Of a stretch of 64,000 nucleotides of DNA, positions 55,515 to 64,000 are shown in pieces. This stretch comes from Desulfuromonadaceae bacterium. GTDB lineage: Bacteria > Desulfobacterota > Desulfuromonadia > Geobacterales > Pseudopelobacteraceae. Position numbers and translations under genes: made by a program. How positions within the stretch are numbered: the stretch's first letter is position 1; each line of letters starts with the position of its first letter. The stretch covers positions 1-64,000 of the forward strand of contig JAQTZV010000017.1 of assembly GCA_028687585.1 (NCBI GenBank), read 5' to 3'. The notes beneath the pieces are model-generated. The model ran no database searches and had not been told where the DNA came from. It worked only from the letters and a program-made list of their open reading frames with translations.

Positions 55515-56978
55515 ATGTCAGAAAAGATCGAATATCTCCAGATGGAAAAGCCCATTTGGGGAGCGCCTCACGCCGGTTCGCCCACTCCGGGAGGGCTGTC
55601 CCCGGCTCCTAAGCCCGTGCCTTTCCCCGAGGATTTCCAGTCCCTCCCTCCCGATGGGAAGTACCGGTTCTTCAAGAACCTGATGCTGGACACCGCAGAC
55701 AAAACGTTTGCCTCCGTGGAGGTTGCCCGCACATATCGACGCCGGGTCCAGCGCTGGTTCGACGTGGTCGAGTTGAAAGAGCCGGACCGGGTCCCCAGCC
55801 AACTACTCACCTACGGATACGTCACCAAGTTCACGGGGCTCTCGGAGGCCGAGAACTTTTACGACATTCCCAAGGCAGCCGGGGCCGCGATCCGATTCCA
55901 CGAGGCGTTTCAGCCCGACTACGCGACGCTGGTTACCGCCATGCCGGGTCGGATGCACGAACGGCTGGGCACTCGGATGATGCGCTGGCCGGGCGGGTCC
56001 CGAGCCGACGCATTGAATGACCACACCCCCTTCCAGTACGTTGAGAGCGAGTTCATGAAGCGCGACGAGTATGCCTCGCTGATCGATGACCCGGAGGGGT
56101 TCCTTCTGCGCACCTGGTACCCGCGGGTGTACGACAACCTGAAGGGGCTGGAACACTTGCCGAGCCTTTTCTCCGGAGTGGAGTCGACCAGTATGCCATT
56201 CATGCTGATACCCTTTGCCGCAGGTCCGCTGCGTGAGGCGCTCGATACACTCCTTGCTGCGGCGGATTCCTGTCTTGCCGAGATGGGTCCTGCCTTCCTC
56301 GCCGGGGCCGAAATTCAGCGCCGTTGGGGCGCGCCGAACCTCGCGGGCAGTTTCGGTCTCGCGCCCTTTGACATCATTGGCGATACCCTGCGCGGCACCA
56401 AGGGGGTCATGCTCGACATGCGCCGGCAACCGGACGCCCTGATAGAGGCCTGTGATGCCATAACCCCGGCCGCCATCAGAATGGCAACCGAGGGGTGCAT
56501 GGCGAGCGGTCGACCTTTCGTCCAGATACCGTTGCACAAAGGGGACGACACCTTCATGTCCGAAGAGCAGTTCGCCCGATTTTACTGGCCGAGTTTCAAA
56601 CGGCTGTTGGAGGGGATCATCGACGCCGGTATGGTTCCTATGCCGTTTGTGGAAGGAAACTACAACAAAAAGCTGGATGTGATCGCAGGTTCCGATCTCC
56701 CCAAAGGAAAGATCGGATGGATGTTCGACCGCACGGACATAAGGGTCGCCAAAAAAAAGCTGGGAGGGAAAGCGTGCATTGGGGGGAACGTCCCTTCCTC
56801 GCTGATCGCGACGGGAACCGGTGAGCAGGTGGACGACTATTGCCGACAGTTGATCGAGGATGTCGCACCTGGAGGAGGGTTTTTTCTGTCGCCGGGTGCC
56901 GTTATCGACCATGCAAACCCGGAAACGATCCGTGCATTCCTCGCCAGCACGAAGAAATACGGCAGGTATGCCGGATAA
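55515..56978 (+). CDS. UroD-like methyltransferase-family protein lacking usual zinc ligands
   Basis: 487 residues, longer than UroD itself by an N-terminal extension of about 80. The barrel motifs align with corrinoid:CoM/THF-type methyltransferases (MtaA/CmuA relatives). Where those have HxCGN, this protein has F378-V-E380-G-N. The later zinc Cys is replaced by Ala462 (LSPGAVID). It therefore probably lacks the typical zinc site. A corrinoid protein gene lies 2.5 kb downstream, beyond an IS element. AGGAG precedes ATG at about 10 bases. Methyl transfer is inference; a decarboxylase or lyase role is possible. Confidence 0.75.
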   Translation: MSEKIEYLQMEKPIWGAPHAGSPTPGGLSPAPKPVPFPEDFQSLPPDGKYRFFKNLMLDTADKTFASVEVARTYRRRVQRWFDVVELKEPDRVPSQLLTYGYVTKFTGLSEAENFYDIPKAAGAAIRFHEAFQPDYATLVTAMPGRMHERLGTRMMRWPGGSRADALNDHTPFQYVESEFMKRDEYASLIDDPEGFLLRTWYPRVYDNLKGLEHLPSLFSGVESTSMPFMLIPFAAGPLREALDTLLAAADSCLAEMGPAFLAGAEIQRRWGAPNLAGSFGLAPFDIIGDTLRGTKGVMLDMRRQPDALIEACDAITPAAIRMATEGCMASGRPFVQIPLHKGDDTFMSEEQFARFYWPSFKRLLEGIIDAGMVPMPFVEGNYNKKLDVIAGSDLPKGKIGWMFDRTDIRVAKKKLGGKACIGGNVPSSLIATGTGEQVDDYCRQLIEDVAPGGGFFLSPGAVIDHANPETIRAFLASTKKYGRYAG

Positions 56979-57407
56979 GAGGCCAGCTCCCGGCGTTGTC
57001 CCATTTTCTGCTCAATGACAAGAAAAACTCTGGAAAGTAATGAGGAAATTAGCATGAAGAAAGTCATTATTGCAGTTGCTCCGACAGAAGCCTGACCAAC
57101 CATGTCTTGAAAGTCACTATCTCTCACACGGGAACACAACCAGAATAGGAGTAGACTCCCCAAGGGAGAGGGTTAGGGTGATTCAAATGGCGGACAAGGA
57201 GAAGGCGGTGAAGCGAGCGGATGACAACCCGCGTTTCCGCATGCTGGTGACGGTCACCGAGATCGGCACGAGGGGGCTTTGGTATCAACTCTCCCCGCAT
57301 CCCCGCATCGTCATGCCGTCGAGATGAATTGATGTGTCAAACCTGCTGTGCGGCCGGGCAAGGCAGTGTAAGCCAACGGGTGTGAATCCCGCCGAAAGGA
57401 AACGGAC
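56979..57407. other. Region with gene scraps and a possible structured leader
   Basis: A very short frame at 57054-57095 (MKKVIIAVAPTEA) looks like the first residues of a BKACE-type protein, cut by a stop. A 46-residue frame at 57187-57327 (MADKEKAVKRADDNPRFRM...) has no recognised family. Before ATG 57408 lies CGGGTGTGAATCCCG (57377-57391), a small hairpin reminiscent of part of a cobalamin riboswitch, but other expected elements were not found. Confidence 0.35.
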
Positions 57408-57564
57408 ATGTTTCGCAAAATCGTCGCAATGACAATGCTTGTCACATTTGCAGCCATGGCAACATCCGGGGCACTGATGTTTGTCATTGAAAGGCCATCG
57501 TTCACGATACAAATGCACCCTGTACATAAGCTGTTCGGCTTGCTGATGATTTTGACGGCACTAG
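57408..57564 (+). pseudogene. DUF4405-like membrane protein, N-terminal part (split by IS1182)
   Basis: The frame MFRKIVAMTMLVTFAAMATS... to HKLFGLLMILTA encodes two hydrophobic helices with an HPVH motif between them, as in DUF4405 proteins, which are related to membrane cytochrome b. At 57561-57564 (CTAG) an IS1182-type element interrupts the gene. The frame resumes at 59233. Removing the element and one CTAG copy restores an uninterrupted frame of 116 residues. Confidence 0.75.
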
Positions 57565-59228
57565 GAGTCTGCCTGACTTGCACTTAAAGCCATGAACAAA
57601 GTCAGAAGACTCGTTTTTAAGATTTGTTGTATTTCCCGGTTATTCGATCCGGTCGATTCATGCCTGTTTGCTGTTTAACCCGTTTTTAAAGCTTGTTTGC
57701 TCTTTCTAAATCGCTTTTACCAGTACATGTAGCCGTTTTATGTTCCAGGCCATGCAAACAAGATCCCATTCGCCTTGCACAGCTTCAAACCCGCGGAGCA
57801 GGAATGATCGGAATCCCATGACCGACTTGATGATTCCGAATACCGGTTCAACGGTTCGTTTTCGAGCTGCGTAGACTGCTTTACCGGCAACTGTTTTAAG
57901 CCGGTGCTTCATTCTGGCAACAGTATCGGCATCGTCCGGCAGCGGGGGCGGCTCACGGAATCGATCCCATAAGGGTTGATTGTGGCTCTGCCGGTCAACT
58001 GCAATGTACGGGGTCATCCGGCTTTGTTCGCAGACAGCTACGTTTGTTTCACTGAAGTAGCCGCAGTCGGCAATGAATTCCGTGACGCTGCCAAGTGCCT
58101 CCGGCAATGCTGTAATGTTTTCAAGTGCTGGTGTCACTTCCTGCTTGTCGTTGGTGTGCTGGGTAACATGGCTTGCAATAATCAGCATTGTTTTGGTATC
58201 CACCCCGGCCTGGGCATTGTATGCCTGCTCGAAGCCTCCACCAGAGGTTGGCATGATACGTGACTCGCTATCGTTCAGATTGACCTGGTCTTTGGCTGTT
58301 GGGCCGGCGGTCGGCGGGTTTGGCTTTTTGCCCCGAGGCTTCTTGCCGGTCTCTCGTTCTTGTTTGTCACGCTCGGCAACCTTTTTATCGTATGCTGCCT
58401 GCTCACTGGCATGGCGCTCAGCGGCACGGCGTTCAATCTCGACCTTGGCTGCGGCTATCGCCGCAAGACGGTCGGTACGACGCTCAAGCTCTTCGGGAAT
58501 GCTCATGCCATCGGGAATGTCTGCATGATCGGCAGCATCGGCCTTCTTGAGCAGTTCAGCTACTTCTGCCTTGATTTGTGCTTCCAGCTTATTGGCGTGT
58601 TCGTAACTCAGCGCTTTGTGCTTGGAAGCATTAGCCTTGACCTTGGTTCCGTCCAAGCTGACAGCTCCGAGCTTCAGAACGTCCATCTCATGGGCGATCA
58701 TCAGAATCTTTACGAACAGTCCTTTGAGTTCAGGCAGAAATCGCCGCCGGAAACTGGCAATCGTATCGTGATCGGGGTGGCTGTTGGCAGCAATATAGCG
58801 AAATGCTACCGAGTCGAATGTGCTGCGTTCCAACTTGCGACTTGAAAAGACTCCGGTGGAATATCCGTAGAACAGGAGTGCAACCAGCATCTCAGGGTTG
58901 TAAGGCTGAGAACCACGGCCAGAATACGATGCTTTCAAAGAACGAAGATCGAGCTGCTCAACAATATCGACTACAAAACGGGCCAGATGTCCTTTGGGGA
59001 GCCAGTCCTGTACCGATGGAGGCAACAGAAAGAGGGTTTCTCTATCAACCTCGGCGAATGTTACCTTCATGCGTATCACCCCTTGATTAACTACCTGATT
59101 TACAAAGGGAATATAGCATAGCAAGACGGAATAATACAAGCACAAACAGCAAGTAAATCAAATAATATCAGCAAGTTAAATCGATTAACAATCAAACAGA
59201 GAGCTTTCGGGTTAAGCCCGACAGACTC
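57565..59228. mobile_element. IS1182-family insertion sequence
   Basis: Both ends start with GAGTCTG: from 57565 on the plus strand and from 59228 on the minus strand. The similarity continues imperfectly for about 19 bases. The element is flanked by CTAG direct repeats at 57561-57564 and 59229-59232, taken as the target duplication. Length is 1,664 bases, with one transposase gene on the minus strand. The flanking gene reads through cleanly when the element is removed, which supports these borders. Confidence 0.85.
57706..59070 (-). CDS. IS1182-family transposase
   Basis: 454 residues from the ATG at 59070 (MKVTFAEVDRETLFLLPP...), with a good match in form to IS1182 transposases: the N-terminal LLPPSVQDWLPKGHLARFV, then PYNPEMLVALLFYGYSTGVFSSR, and a C-terminal RKRTVEPVFGIIKSVMGFR containing the DDE glutamate. 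Catalytic aspartates appear near SLDGTKVKA and IADCGYFSE. The frame is intact, so the element could be active. An open frame extends 25 codons upstream but runs towards the element end. Confidence 0.88.
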   Translation of the reverse strand: MKVTFAEVDRETLFLLPPSVQDWLPKGHLARFVVDIVEQLDLRSLKASYSGRGSQPYNPEMLVALLFYGYSTGVFSSRKLERSTFDSVAFRYIAANSHPDHDTIASFRRRFLPELKGLFVKILMIAHEMDVLKLGAVSLDGTKVKANASKHKALSYEHANKLEAQIKAEVAELLKKADAADHADIPDGMSIPEELERRTDRLAAIAAAKVEIERRAAERHASEQAAYDKKVAERDKQERETGKKPRGKKPNPPTAGPTAKDQVNLNDSESRIMPTSGGGFEQAYNAQAGVDTKTMLIIASHVTQHTNDKQEVTPALENITALPEALGSVTEFIADCGYFSETNVAVCEQSRMTPYIAVDRQSHNQPLWDRFREPPPLPDDADTVARMKHRLKTVAGKAVYAARKRTVEPVFGIIKSVMGFRSFLLRGFEAVQGEWDLVCMAWNIKRLHVLVKAI

Positions 59229-59232
59229 CTAG

Positions 59233-59426
59233 CACACCTGGTACTGAATTTTAGCAGTATCAGGGCTTACCTGAGATTTCGATCGAGTATTGCAGTTGCT
59301 TCCATCTTGTCGGTGATACTCGTTATTCTTTACGCCATAGCGATGAAAAACACGCTTCCGCGAGATTTGGCACAGCAAATGGATTCTGCGGCGGCCAGCG
59401 CCGAGAGCATGCATAAAAATAAATAA
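59233..59426 (+). pseudogene. DUF4405-like membrane protein, C-terminal part
   Basis: Continues the frame interrupted at 57564: AHLVLNFSSIRAYLRFRS, then a hydrophobic helix (VASILSVILVILYAI), and a polar tail ending MHKNK before TAA at 59424-59426. The join LTALAHLVLNF is typical of the family. The corrinoid-protein gene follows 55 bases later, so insertion may also have separated the corrinoid gene from its promoter. Confidence 0.75.
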
Positions 59427-59481
59427 CATATCATTCGGCCAAGAAAGTATTGCATAGCATTTTTGAAAATCGAGGTGATGC

Positions 59482-60129
59482 ATGAGCGACAACGAAAAGC
59501 GGCTGGTTGATCTGGTTGCGGATATGGAAGAAGATGATGCGCTCGCGTTGGCGCAGGAGATGCTGGATGGCGGGGCCAATCCGTTGCACGTGCTCGAACT
59601 TTGCCGGGAGGCCATGGACATTGTAGGCAAGCGTTTCGAGCAGGGGGAGTATTTTCTGCCCGAGTTGATCCTGGCCGGCGAGGTGCTCGACCAGATCGGC
59701 GTTATGGCCAAGCCGCAGTTCCAAAACTCGCCGGACAAGCCGTCCAACAAATTGGGACGGGTGCTGATCGGTACGGTGCACGGCGACCTGCATGACATCG
59801 GCAAGAACATCGTCACATTCATGCTCGATATAAACGGCTTTGAAGTCAAGGACATCGGGATCGACGTTCCTGTGATAACCTTCATCGAGGAGATCAAGAC
59901 CTTTAAGCCGCAGGTCGTCTGCTTGAGTGGTTTTCTTACCCTGGCGTTCGATTCCATGAAGGAGACGGTTGAGGCGATAGCCGCCGCCGGGTTACGCGAC
60001 CAGGTAAAGATCCAGATTGGCGGGGGACAGATTGACGAGACGATCCGGGCGTATACCGGCGCGGATGGCTTTGGCCTGAACGCAATTGATGCGGTCAATT
60101 TCAGCAGACAACAGATTGTGGGGGCTTGA
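59482..60129 (+). CDS. Corrinoid (B12-binding) methyltransferase protein
   Basis: 215 residues. The N-terminal helical cap (about 1-85) is of MtbC/MtaC form. The B12-binding domain has GDLHDIGKN, the DxHxxG motif whose His ligates cobalt. It then carries VCLSGFLTLAF and IGGGQIDE of the GXGG type. It would carry a methyl group between a methyl donor and an acceptor enzyme. The UroD-like protein at 55515 may be its partner, though its zinc site is altered. GAGGTGATGC precedes ATG 59482. Confidence 0.88.
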   Translation: MSDNEKRLVDLVADMEEDDALALAQEMLDGGANPLHVLELCREAMDIVGKRFEQGEYFLPELILAGEVLDQIGVMAKPQFQNSPDKPSNKLGRVLIGTVHGDLHDIGKNIVTFMLDINGFEVKDIGIDVPVITFIEEIKTFKPQVVCLSGFLTLAFDSMKETVEAIAAAGLRDQVKIQIGGGQIDETIRAYTGADGFGLNAIDAVNFSRQQIVGA

Positions 60130-60221
60130 CAGAGTTCCGTTAGGAAAATTGTTACGAATAATGATGGGATTAAAAATCAGCAAACCGGTATGGCAAGAGC
60201 CGGTACAGATAGGAGAAACTC

Positions 60222-61027
60222 ATGAAGATCGATTTATTGGGTAGGGTCGCCTATGTATCCGGGGGGGGGCGGCAGGGATCGGCGCTTCCATAGCACAGCT
60301 CTTCGCGGAGCAGGGTGCGAGTGTTGCCATCGGCGACGTGCAGGTGGAGCGGGGCGAGGCCACGGCGGCGTGTATCTGCGAGCAGGGTGTCAAGGCGATC
60401 TTCATCCGCCATGATGTGACCGATGAATCGGGATGGGTAGCCGCCCTTGATCTCACCATCAAACAATTTGGCGGCCTTGACATCTTCGTTAACAACGCCG
60501 CCATCGAGCAGACCTGCATGATCGCTGACGTCAAGTTTGCCGACGTCCAGAAGCTTATCGCCATCAACGTCACGGGGATGATCATCGGACACAAACACGC
60601 CATCAGGGCCATGCGTCCCGGCGGTCCCGCCGGCAATGGGGGCAGCATCATCAATCTGTCATCCGTCTCCGGCCTGATCGGCACCCCCGCCTTAGGAGTC
60701 TATACGGCTTCAAAGGGTGCCGTGCGGTTATTTAGCAAGTCGGCGGCGATTGAGTGCGACCGTCTCGGGTATGGCATCCGGGTGAACTCCATCTATCCCG
60801 GACTGGTGGACACCGACATGGGGAACAAACTGATCGATGATTTTGTAGGACTCGGCGTAATCATGGATCGTGCAGATGCACAACAGCAAATGCTGGCCGG
60901 CTACCCGATCGGCCGCACCGGTGTACCAGTTGACATAGCTAATGCCGCTCTGTTCCTGGCTTCCGACCTGTCGAGTTGGATTGCCGGTACAGAGATCGTT
61001 GTGGATGGTGGCATGACATCTACTTGA
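60222..61027 (+). pseudogene. Short-chain dehydrogenase with poly-G frameshift
   Basis: The start at ATG 60222 (MKIDLLGRVAYVSGG) has AGGAGAAA upstream. A run of nine G (60261-60269) in the nucleotide-binding loop puts the remainder out of frame. The frame downstream (AAGIGASIAQLF..., FVNNAAIE, YTASKGA, EIVVDGGMTST) is complete. Seven Gs would give the normal SGGAAGIG motif. It may be phase-variable, a true mutation or a sequencing error. Enzyme: NAD(P)-dependent oxidoreductase. A separate internal start at 60338 would lack the loop. Confidence 0.8.
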
Positions 61028-61117
61028 TCGCAATATATATCGACGGAGTTGTGTTGTCTCGCAGGAAGTGGTGGGTCTGGTTTCAGTCTCATTGTTGACC
61101 AGCAAAGGGATGTGGTT

Positions 61118-61984
61118 ATGCACTATTTGGATGCTTCATTGAAACCATTTTCACGGGCCAATGCCTCATTTGCCTATTCAGGAGCCCAATCCAGAAATAG
61201 GAAAAGGTTCGATTATACCGTCAAGTCGGTGGCGCATGCCTTTGATATCCTGGAACTGTTTTTTGGGAACATTGCCGAGCTGAGAGTATCGGAGCTAAGC
61301 CGCCGTCTGGGACTCCCTAAGAACAACATCTTCAGACTTCTGGCGACCCTGGAGTCGCGAAACTATATTGAGCAAAACGAATACAGGTCCGGATATCGCC
61401 TGGGTTACAAGTGTTTGCAGCTCGGAAATTCAATGGACATGCAGAAGGTGCTCCATCAGCAGTCGAAGCCGGTTTTGGAATTATTGACAAAAGAAAGCGG
61501 TGAGACCTCCAACATTGCCATTCAGAAGGGGGATCAAATTTTCTACATTGATGTGGTCGAGGCCAGTCATCCGGTGCGGGTGATGCCGCGAATCGGAATT
61601 ATGACCCCGGCTTATTGTACAGGAGCCGGCAAGGTGCTCCTTGCCGGCAACCTTGAACGGGAACAGCACAATTTTCTTCCCCACATGGAGTTCAGGCGGC
61701 ATACGCCGAATACCATTATCGACCCTCATGAATTCGAGAACCATCTGCAGATTGTGGCTGCCCAAGGCTATGCGATTGAGGATGAGGAGTTTGATGCGGG
61801 GCTTCGGGGTGTTGCGGCGCCTGTTCGCAGTCATTACGGTACTGTTGTCGGCGCGGTCTGCGTATCCGGGCCGGTCATGCGGTTTGATTCGACAAGGATG
61901 CGCGACGAGTTGGTGCCGATGGTCGTTAGTGCAGCCGAGGAAATCTCCCGACGGTTTGGGTATTGTTCTCAACCGGAACTATAG
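61118..61984 (+). CDS. IclR-family transcriptional regulator
   Basis: 288 residues. After a 35-residue polar start, the winged-helix domain (VKSVAHAFDILELFFGN, LSRRLGLPKNNIFRLLATLE) and the effector domain (YIDVVEASHPVRVMPRIG, PAYCTGAGKVLLA) are complete. It follows the SDR by about 90 bases and could regulate the corrinoid-SDR genes or the wider locus. It is not close to the IclR at 9265. Start ATG 61118 follows AAAGGGATG; TTG starts upstream are possible. Confidence 0.85.
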   Translation: MHYLDASLKPFSRANASFAYSGAQSRNRKRFDYTVKSVAHAFDILELFFGNIAELRVSELSRRLGLPKNNIFRLLATLESRNYIEQNEYRSGYRLGYKCLQLGNSMDMQKVLHQQSKPVLELLTKESGETSNIAIQKGDQIFYIDVVEASHPVRVMPRIGIMTPAYCTGAGKVLLAGNLEREQHNFLPHMEFRRHTPNTIIDPHEFENHLQIVAAQGYAIEDEEFDAGLRGVAAPVRSHYGTVVGAVCVSGPVMRFDSTRMRDELVPMVVSAAEEISRRFGYCSQPEL

Positions 61985-62074
61985 GCCAATAAATATAAAA
62001 CAGGTCGCCATGGCTACGACCGGTAAAATCGCAGTTGTAGGAACTGTGTGAGGCATGCAGGCAACTGTCAAACA

Positions 62075-62123
62075 TTCAAAGTTCAGAGTTCAAAGTTCAG
62101 AGTTCAGAGTTCAAAGTTCAGAG
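62075..62123. repeat. Heptanucleotide tandem repeat, seven units
   Basis: Seven head-to-tail units of TTCAAAG or TTCAGAG run from 62075 to 62123, alternating in the order A,G,A,G,G,A,G at the fifth base. It lies between the IclR gene and the truncated tetR. Slipped-strand variability is likely. No coding role is visible. Confidence 0.8.
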
Positions 62124-62268
62124 TGACGGTCTGAAAGGACAGGAGGCTTTCTGGAATGCAGTGATTGGAGTCTGTTTGCATCGGCCGACAAAATTTCTGC
62201 GCAAATAATAAGCGCTCATTGCAACAGGTGGGATATAAATGGAAAGAGAAAATAAGTGAGTTGCAATT

Positions 62269-62439
62269 ATGAAGGCAGTTTTGGAATTGGTTGCTGAATA
62301 TGGTTTTCATGGAACTCAGTTGGTTATGGTTGCGGAGACGGCAGGTATAGGTACCGGTACGATTTATCTCTATTTTGAAACCAAAGATGCTCTCATTGTT
62401 GAAACATATTCAGAGTTGAAACAACGGATGTTTGATGCT
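62269..62439 (+). pseudogene. TetR-family regulator, N-terminal remnant
   Basis: About 57 residues: MKAVLELVAEYGFHGTQLVM then VAETAGIGTGTIYLYFETKD, a clear TetR helix-turn-helix. At about residue 58 the frame runs into the IS256-type transposase (GNSRNGGYKKT). The ligand domain has been lost by an IS-associated deletion. The start has a weak ribosome site. Confidence 0.7.
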
Positions 62440-63473
62440 GGCAACTCCAGAAACGGTGGTTATAAGAAAACCATCTCTGGCGATTTTGGAACCTCGATAT
62501 TACTACCCCACGTGACCGCAATTCGACATTTGAACCGCTCATTCTACCCAAAGGTGAAACCCGCTTCACTGGCTTTGATGACAAGATAATTTCCATGTAT
62601 GCCCGTGGCATGACGACCCGTGATATTCAAGGGCATCTACAGGAAATTTACGGGATAGATGTTTCTCCTGCCCGAATTTCCTAAGTTACCGATGCTGTCA
62701 GTGAAGAGGTTTTGCTGTGGCAGAATCGACCGCTGGACGAGGTCTATCCCATTGTCTACCTTGATGCTGTCCGAATCAAGGTGCGTCATTACAGCAAGGT
62801 CATCAACAAGGCGGTCTACCTTGCTATCGGCATCAATATGGATGGAATCAAAGAGGTTCTTGGTATGTGGACTTCTGAAAATGAGGGTGCTAAATTCTGG
62901 CTTCAGGTTGTTACGGAACTGAAGAACCGTGGAGTGAAAGAAATCTTCATTGCCTGTGTGGATGGACTCAAAGGCTTCCCTGAGGCAATTGAAGTAGTTT
63001 ATCCAAATACCCAGATTCAGCTCTGCATTGTCCATATGGTGCGTCACAGCCTGAACTATGATTCATGGAAGCAGCGTAAAGAAGTAGCGACAGACCTGAA
63101 CACCATTTACCAAGCACCAACCGTAGAGATGGCAGAGAAAAACCTCGATGCGTTTGCTGCGAAATGGGATTCCAGTCATCCGACCATAGCAAGGTCATGG
63201 CGAAACAACTGGGAGTGGATTGTTCCGCTATTCTCGTATCCAAAGGATATACGCAAGGCAATCTACACGTCCAACGCCATCGAGTCGCTTAACATGTCGC
63301 TTCGTAAGGTCACAAAGAATCGAGGTCATTTTCCCAATGACGTAGCCATGTTCAAGTTGCTTTATCTGGCTTTGAAAAACATTGCTAAGAAATGGACTAT
63401 GCCAATCAGAGACTGAAAACCCGCATTGAATCAGTTTAGTATCATGTTTAACGAAAGGTCTCCAAACTTCTAA
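62440..63473 (+). pseudogene. IS256-family transposase, broken
   Basis: Reads NSRNGGYKKTISGDFGT, loses one base near 62494, then continues as TTPRDRNSTFEPLILPKGE, and is stopped by TAA in place of a sense codon (near 62682). From there it has VYLDAVRIKVRHYSK, ACVDGLKGFPEAIE and TSNAIESLNMSLRK, the DDE core of IS256. A TGA interrupts the tail (PIRD-stop-KPALNQF). One frameshift and two nonsense codons make it inactive. The left part is missing. Confidence 0.85.
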
Positions 63474-63605
63474 AATGGGGAATAAGTATCTGATGTAATA
63501 CTGGGGAAAGTCATTATTATTAAATTCATTAAATATTCAGAGACTTCATTCTAACCACCAAACAATGAACTGAACAAATATCAGATTAAACAAGGAGATT
63601 AATTG

Positions 63606-64000
63606 ATGAGCATCAAGGTAAAGCTGGTTTTAACAGCGATTCTGATTGCTGTCGGCATGATTGTTCTAATGGCAACGATTGGGGTAACTACCAACCGGAT
63701 TAAAGTCAACGGCCCGGTATATCAAGATATCTTGAGGGGGAAAGATCTGGTTGCGGACATATTGCCACCTCCTGAATACGCTATTGAAGCCTATCTTGTT
63801 GCCTGTCAGGCATTGTCAGAAAAAGATATTTCAAAAATACCTTCCTATCAGGAACGTTTTGCTCAACTGCGCAAGGAATACGACGAGCGACATGCTTATT
63901 GGGCAAAAGAACTTCCCGCAGGAAAAATAAAAACTCTTTTACTTGAACAATCGTATAAACCGGCTGTCTCATTCTTCGACACAACGTTAAAGGAATTTTT
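63606..64000 (+). CDS. Methyl-accepting chemotaxis protein, 5' part
   Basis: Starts MSIKVKLVLTAILIAVGMIV, an N-terminal transmembrane helix, then a periplasmic helical region (YQDILRGKDLVADILPPPEY, AIEAYLVACQALSE) typical of MCP sensor domains of the HBM/4-helix type. The gene runs off the window at 64000, so no signalling domain is seen. AAGGAGATTAATTG precedes ATG. Assignment rests on the sensor start only; a sensor kinase with the same domain is possible. Confidence 0.65.
   Translation, partial: MSIKVKLVLTAILIAVGMIVLMATIGVTTNRIKVNGPVYQDILRGKDLVADILPPPEYAIEAYLVACQALSEKDISKIPSYQERFAQLRKEYDERHAYWAKELPAGKIKTLLLEQSYKPAVSFFDTTLKEF

Noticed and set aside
57377..57407. Possible cobalamin riboswitch before the DUF4405 gene
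   Set aside because: Only one hairpin with a TGTGAAT loop resembles it; the B12 box and other stems were not found.
62075..62123. CRISPR-like array
   Set aside because: Units are 7 bases without spacers, so it is a simple tandem repeat.

Overview
The window looks like part of an anaerobic aromatic- or hydrocarbon-degrading bacterium of the Geobacter/Desulfuromonadales type. This is inferred from gene content: two electron-transfer-flavoprotein modules, each with a membrane Fe-S oxidoreductase; an ADP-forming succinyl-CoA synthetase pair; a glycyl-radical enzyme with its activase; a tungsten-type aldehyde:ferredoxin oxidoreductase; corrinoid and UroD-like proteins; and IclR regulators. No rRNA, tRNA or CRISPR array was seen. 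The region is an accessory island with heavy insertion-sequence traffic and many gene remnants.

Layout. 0-9.2 kb is AT-rich and decayed: an IS66 end cutting an acyl-CoA dehydrogenase gene, an acyl-CoA ligase, a MoaD/ThiS-like protein, an O-methyltransferase, a CoA-acylating aldehyde dehydrogenase, a double-Cache periplasmic protein and a broken Fe-S oxidoreductase. 9.2-21 kb is an energy module: IclR regulator, EtfBA, Fe-S oxidoreductase, SucCD, a small ribbon-helix-helix protein, a second EtfBA (EtfA carrying a ferredoxin domain) and a second Fe-S oxidoreductase. Together these should move electrons from acyl-CoA dehydrogenases to the quinone pool and conserve thioester energy. 21-30.5 kb is mixed: MerR and acyl-CoA dehydrogenase remnants, ribBA-ribH, a histidine kinase with receiver domain, an IHF-like protein, a frameshifted YaiI gene, an ISAzo13 remnant, and a leftward DUF4125 / DUF4258-YgiT / DUF4037 / epimerase operon.

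31-61 kb is the most interesting part. A rightward gene series carries a DUF1302 outer-membrane protein, a DUF1329 protein, a glycyl-radical activase, a YCF48-like protein, an MMPL/RND transporter, a glycyl-radical enzyme, an NTF2/SnoaL-like protein, an AOR-family oxidoreductase with a ThiS-like partner, an alcohol dehydrogenase, an SDR, a metallo-beta-lactamase-fold protein, a flavin-type split-barrel protein, an aldo/keto reductase, a DsbC-like protein, a CoA-transferase and an SGNH hydrolase. A convergent tetR gene follows. Beyond it lie an MFS transporter, a UroD-like protein, a DUF4405 gene split by IS1182, a corrinoid protein, an SDR (frameshifted in a poly-G tract) and an IclR regulator. 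The rightmost 2 kb hold a truncated tetR fused to a dead IS256 transposase, and the start of a chemotaxis receptor.

A 15-bp operator-like motif (TRTACA-N3-TRTATA) occurs four times, as two divergent pairs: one upstream of the DUF1302 operon and one between tetR and the MFS gene. It sits at the same place relative to sigma70-like promoter elements each time. This suggests one TetR regulon spanning the locus. The glycyl-radical enzyme has the activatable glycine motif and a catalytic-type Cys, but Thr replaces the Glu of the CxE motif of diol-dehydratase-type enzymes, and no small X-succinate-synthase subunits are visible. The substrate is therefore unknown. A reasonable model is uptake or sensing of a hydrophobic compound, radical activation, oxidation of alcohol and aldehyde intermediates, CoA-thioester formation and beta-oxidation-type electron transfer.
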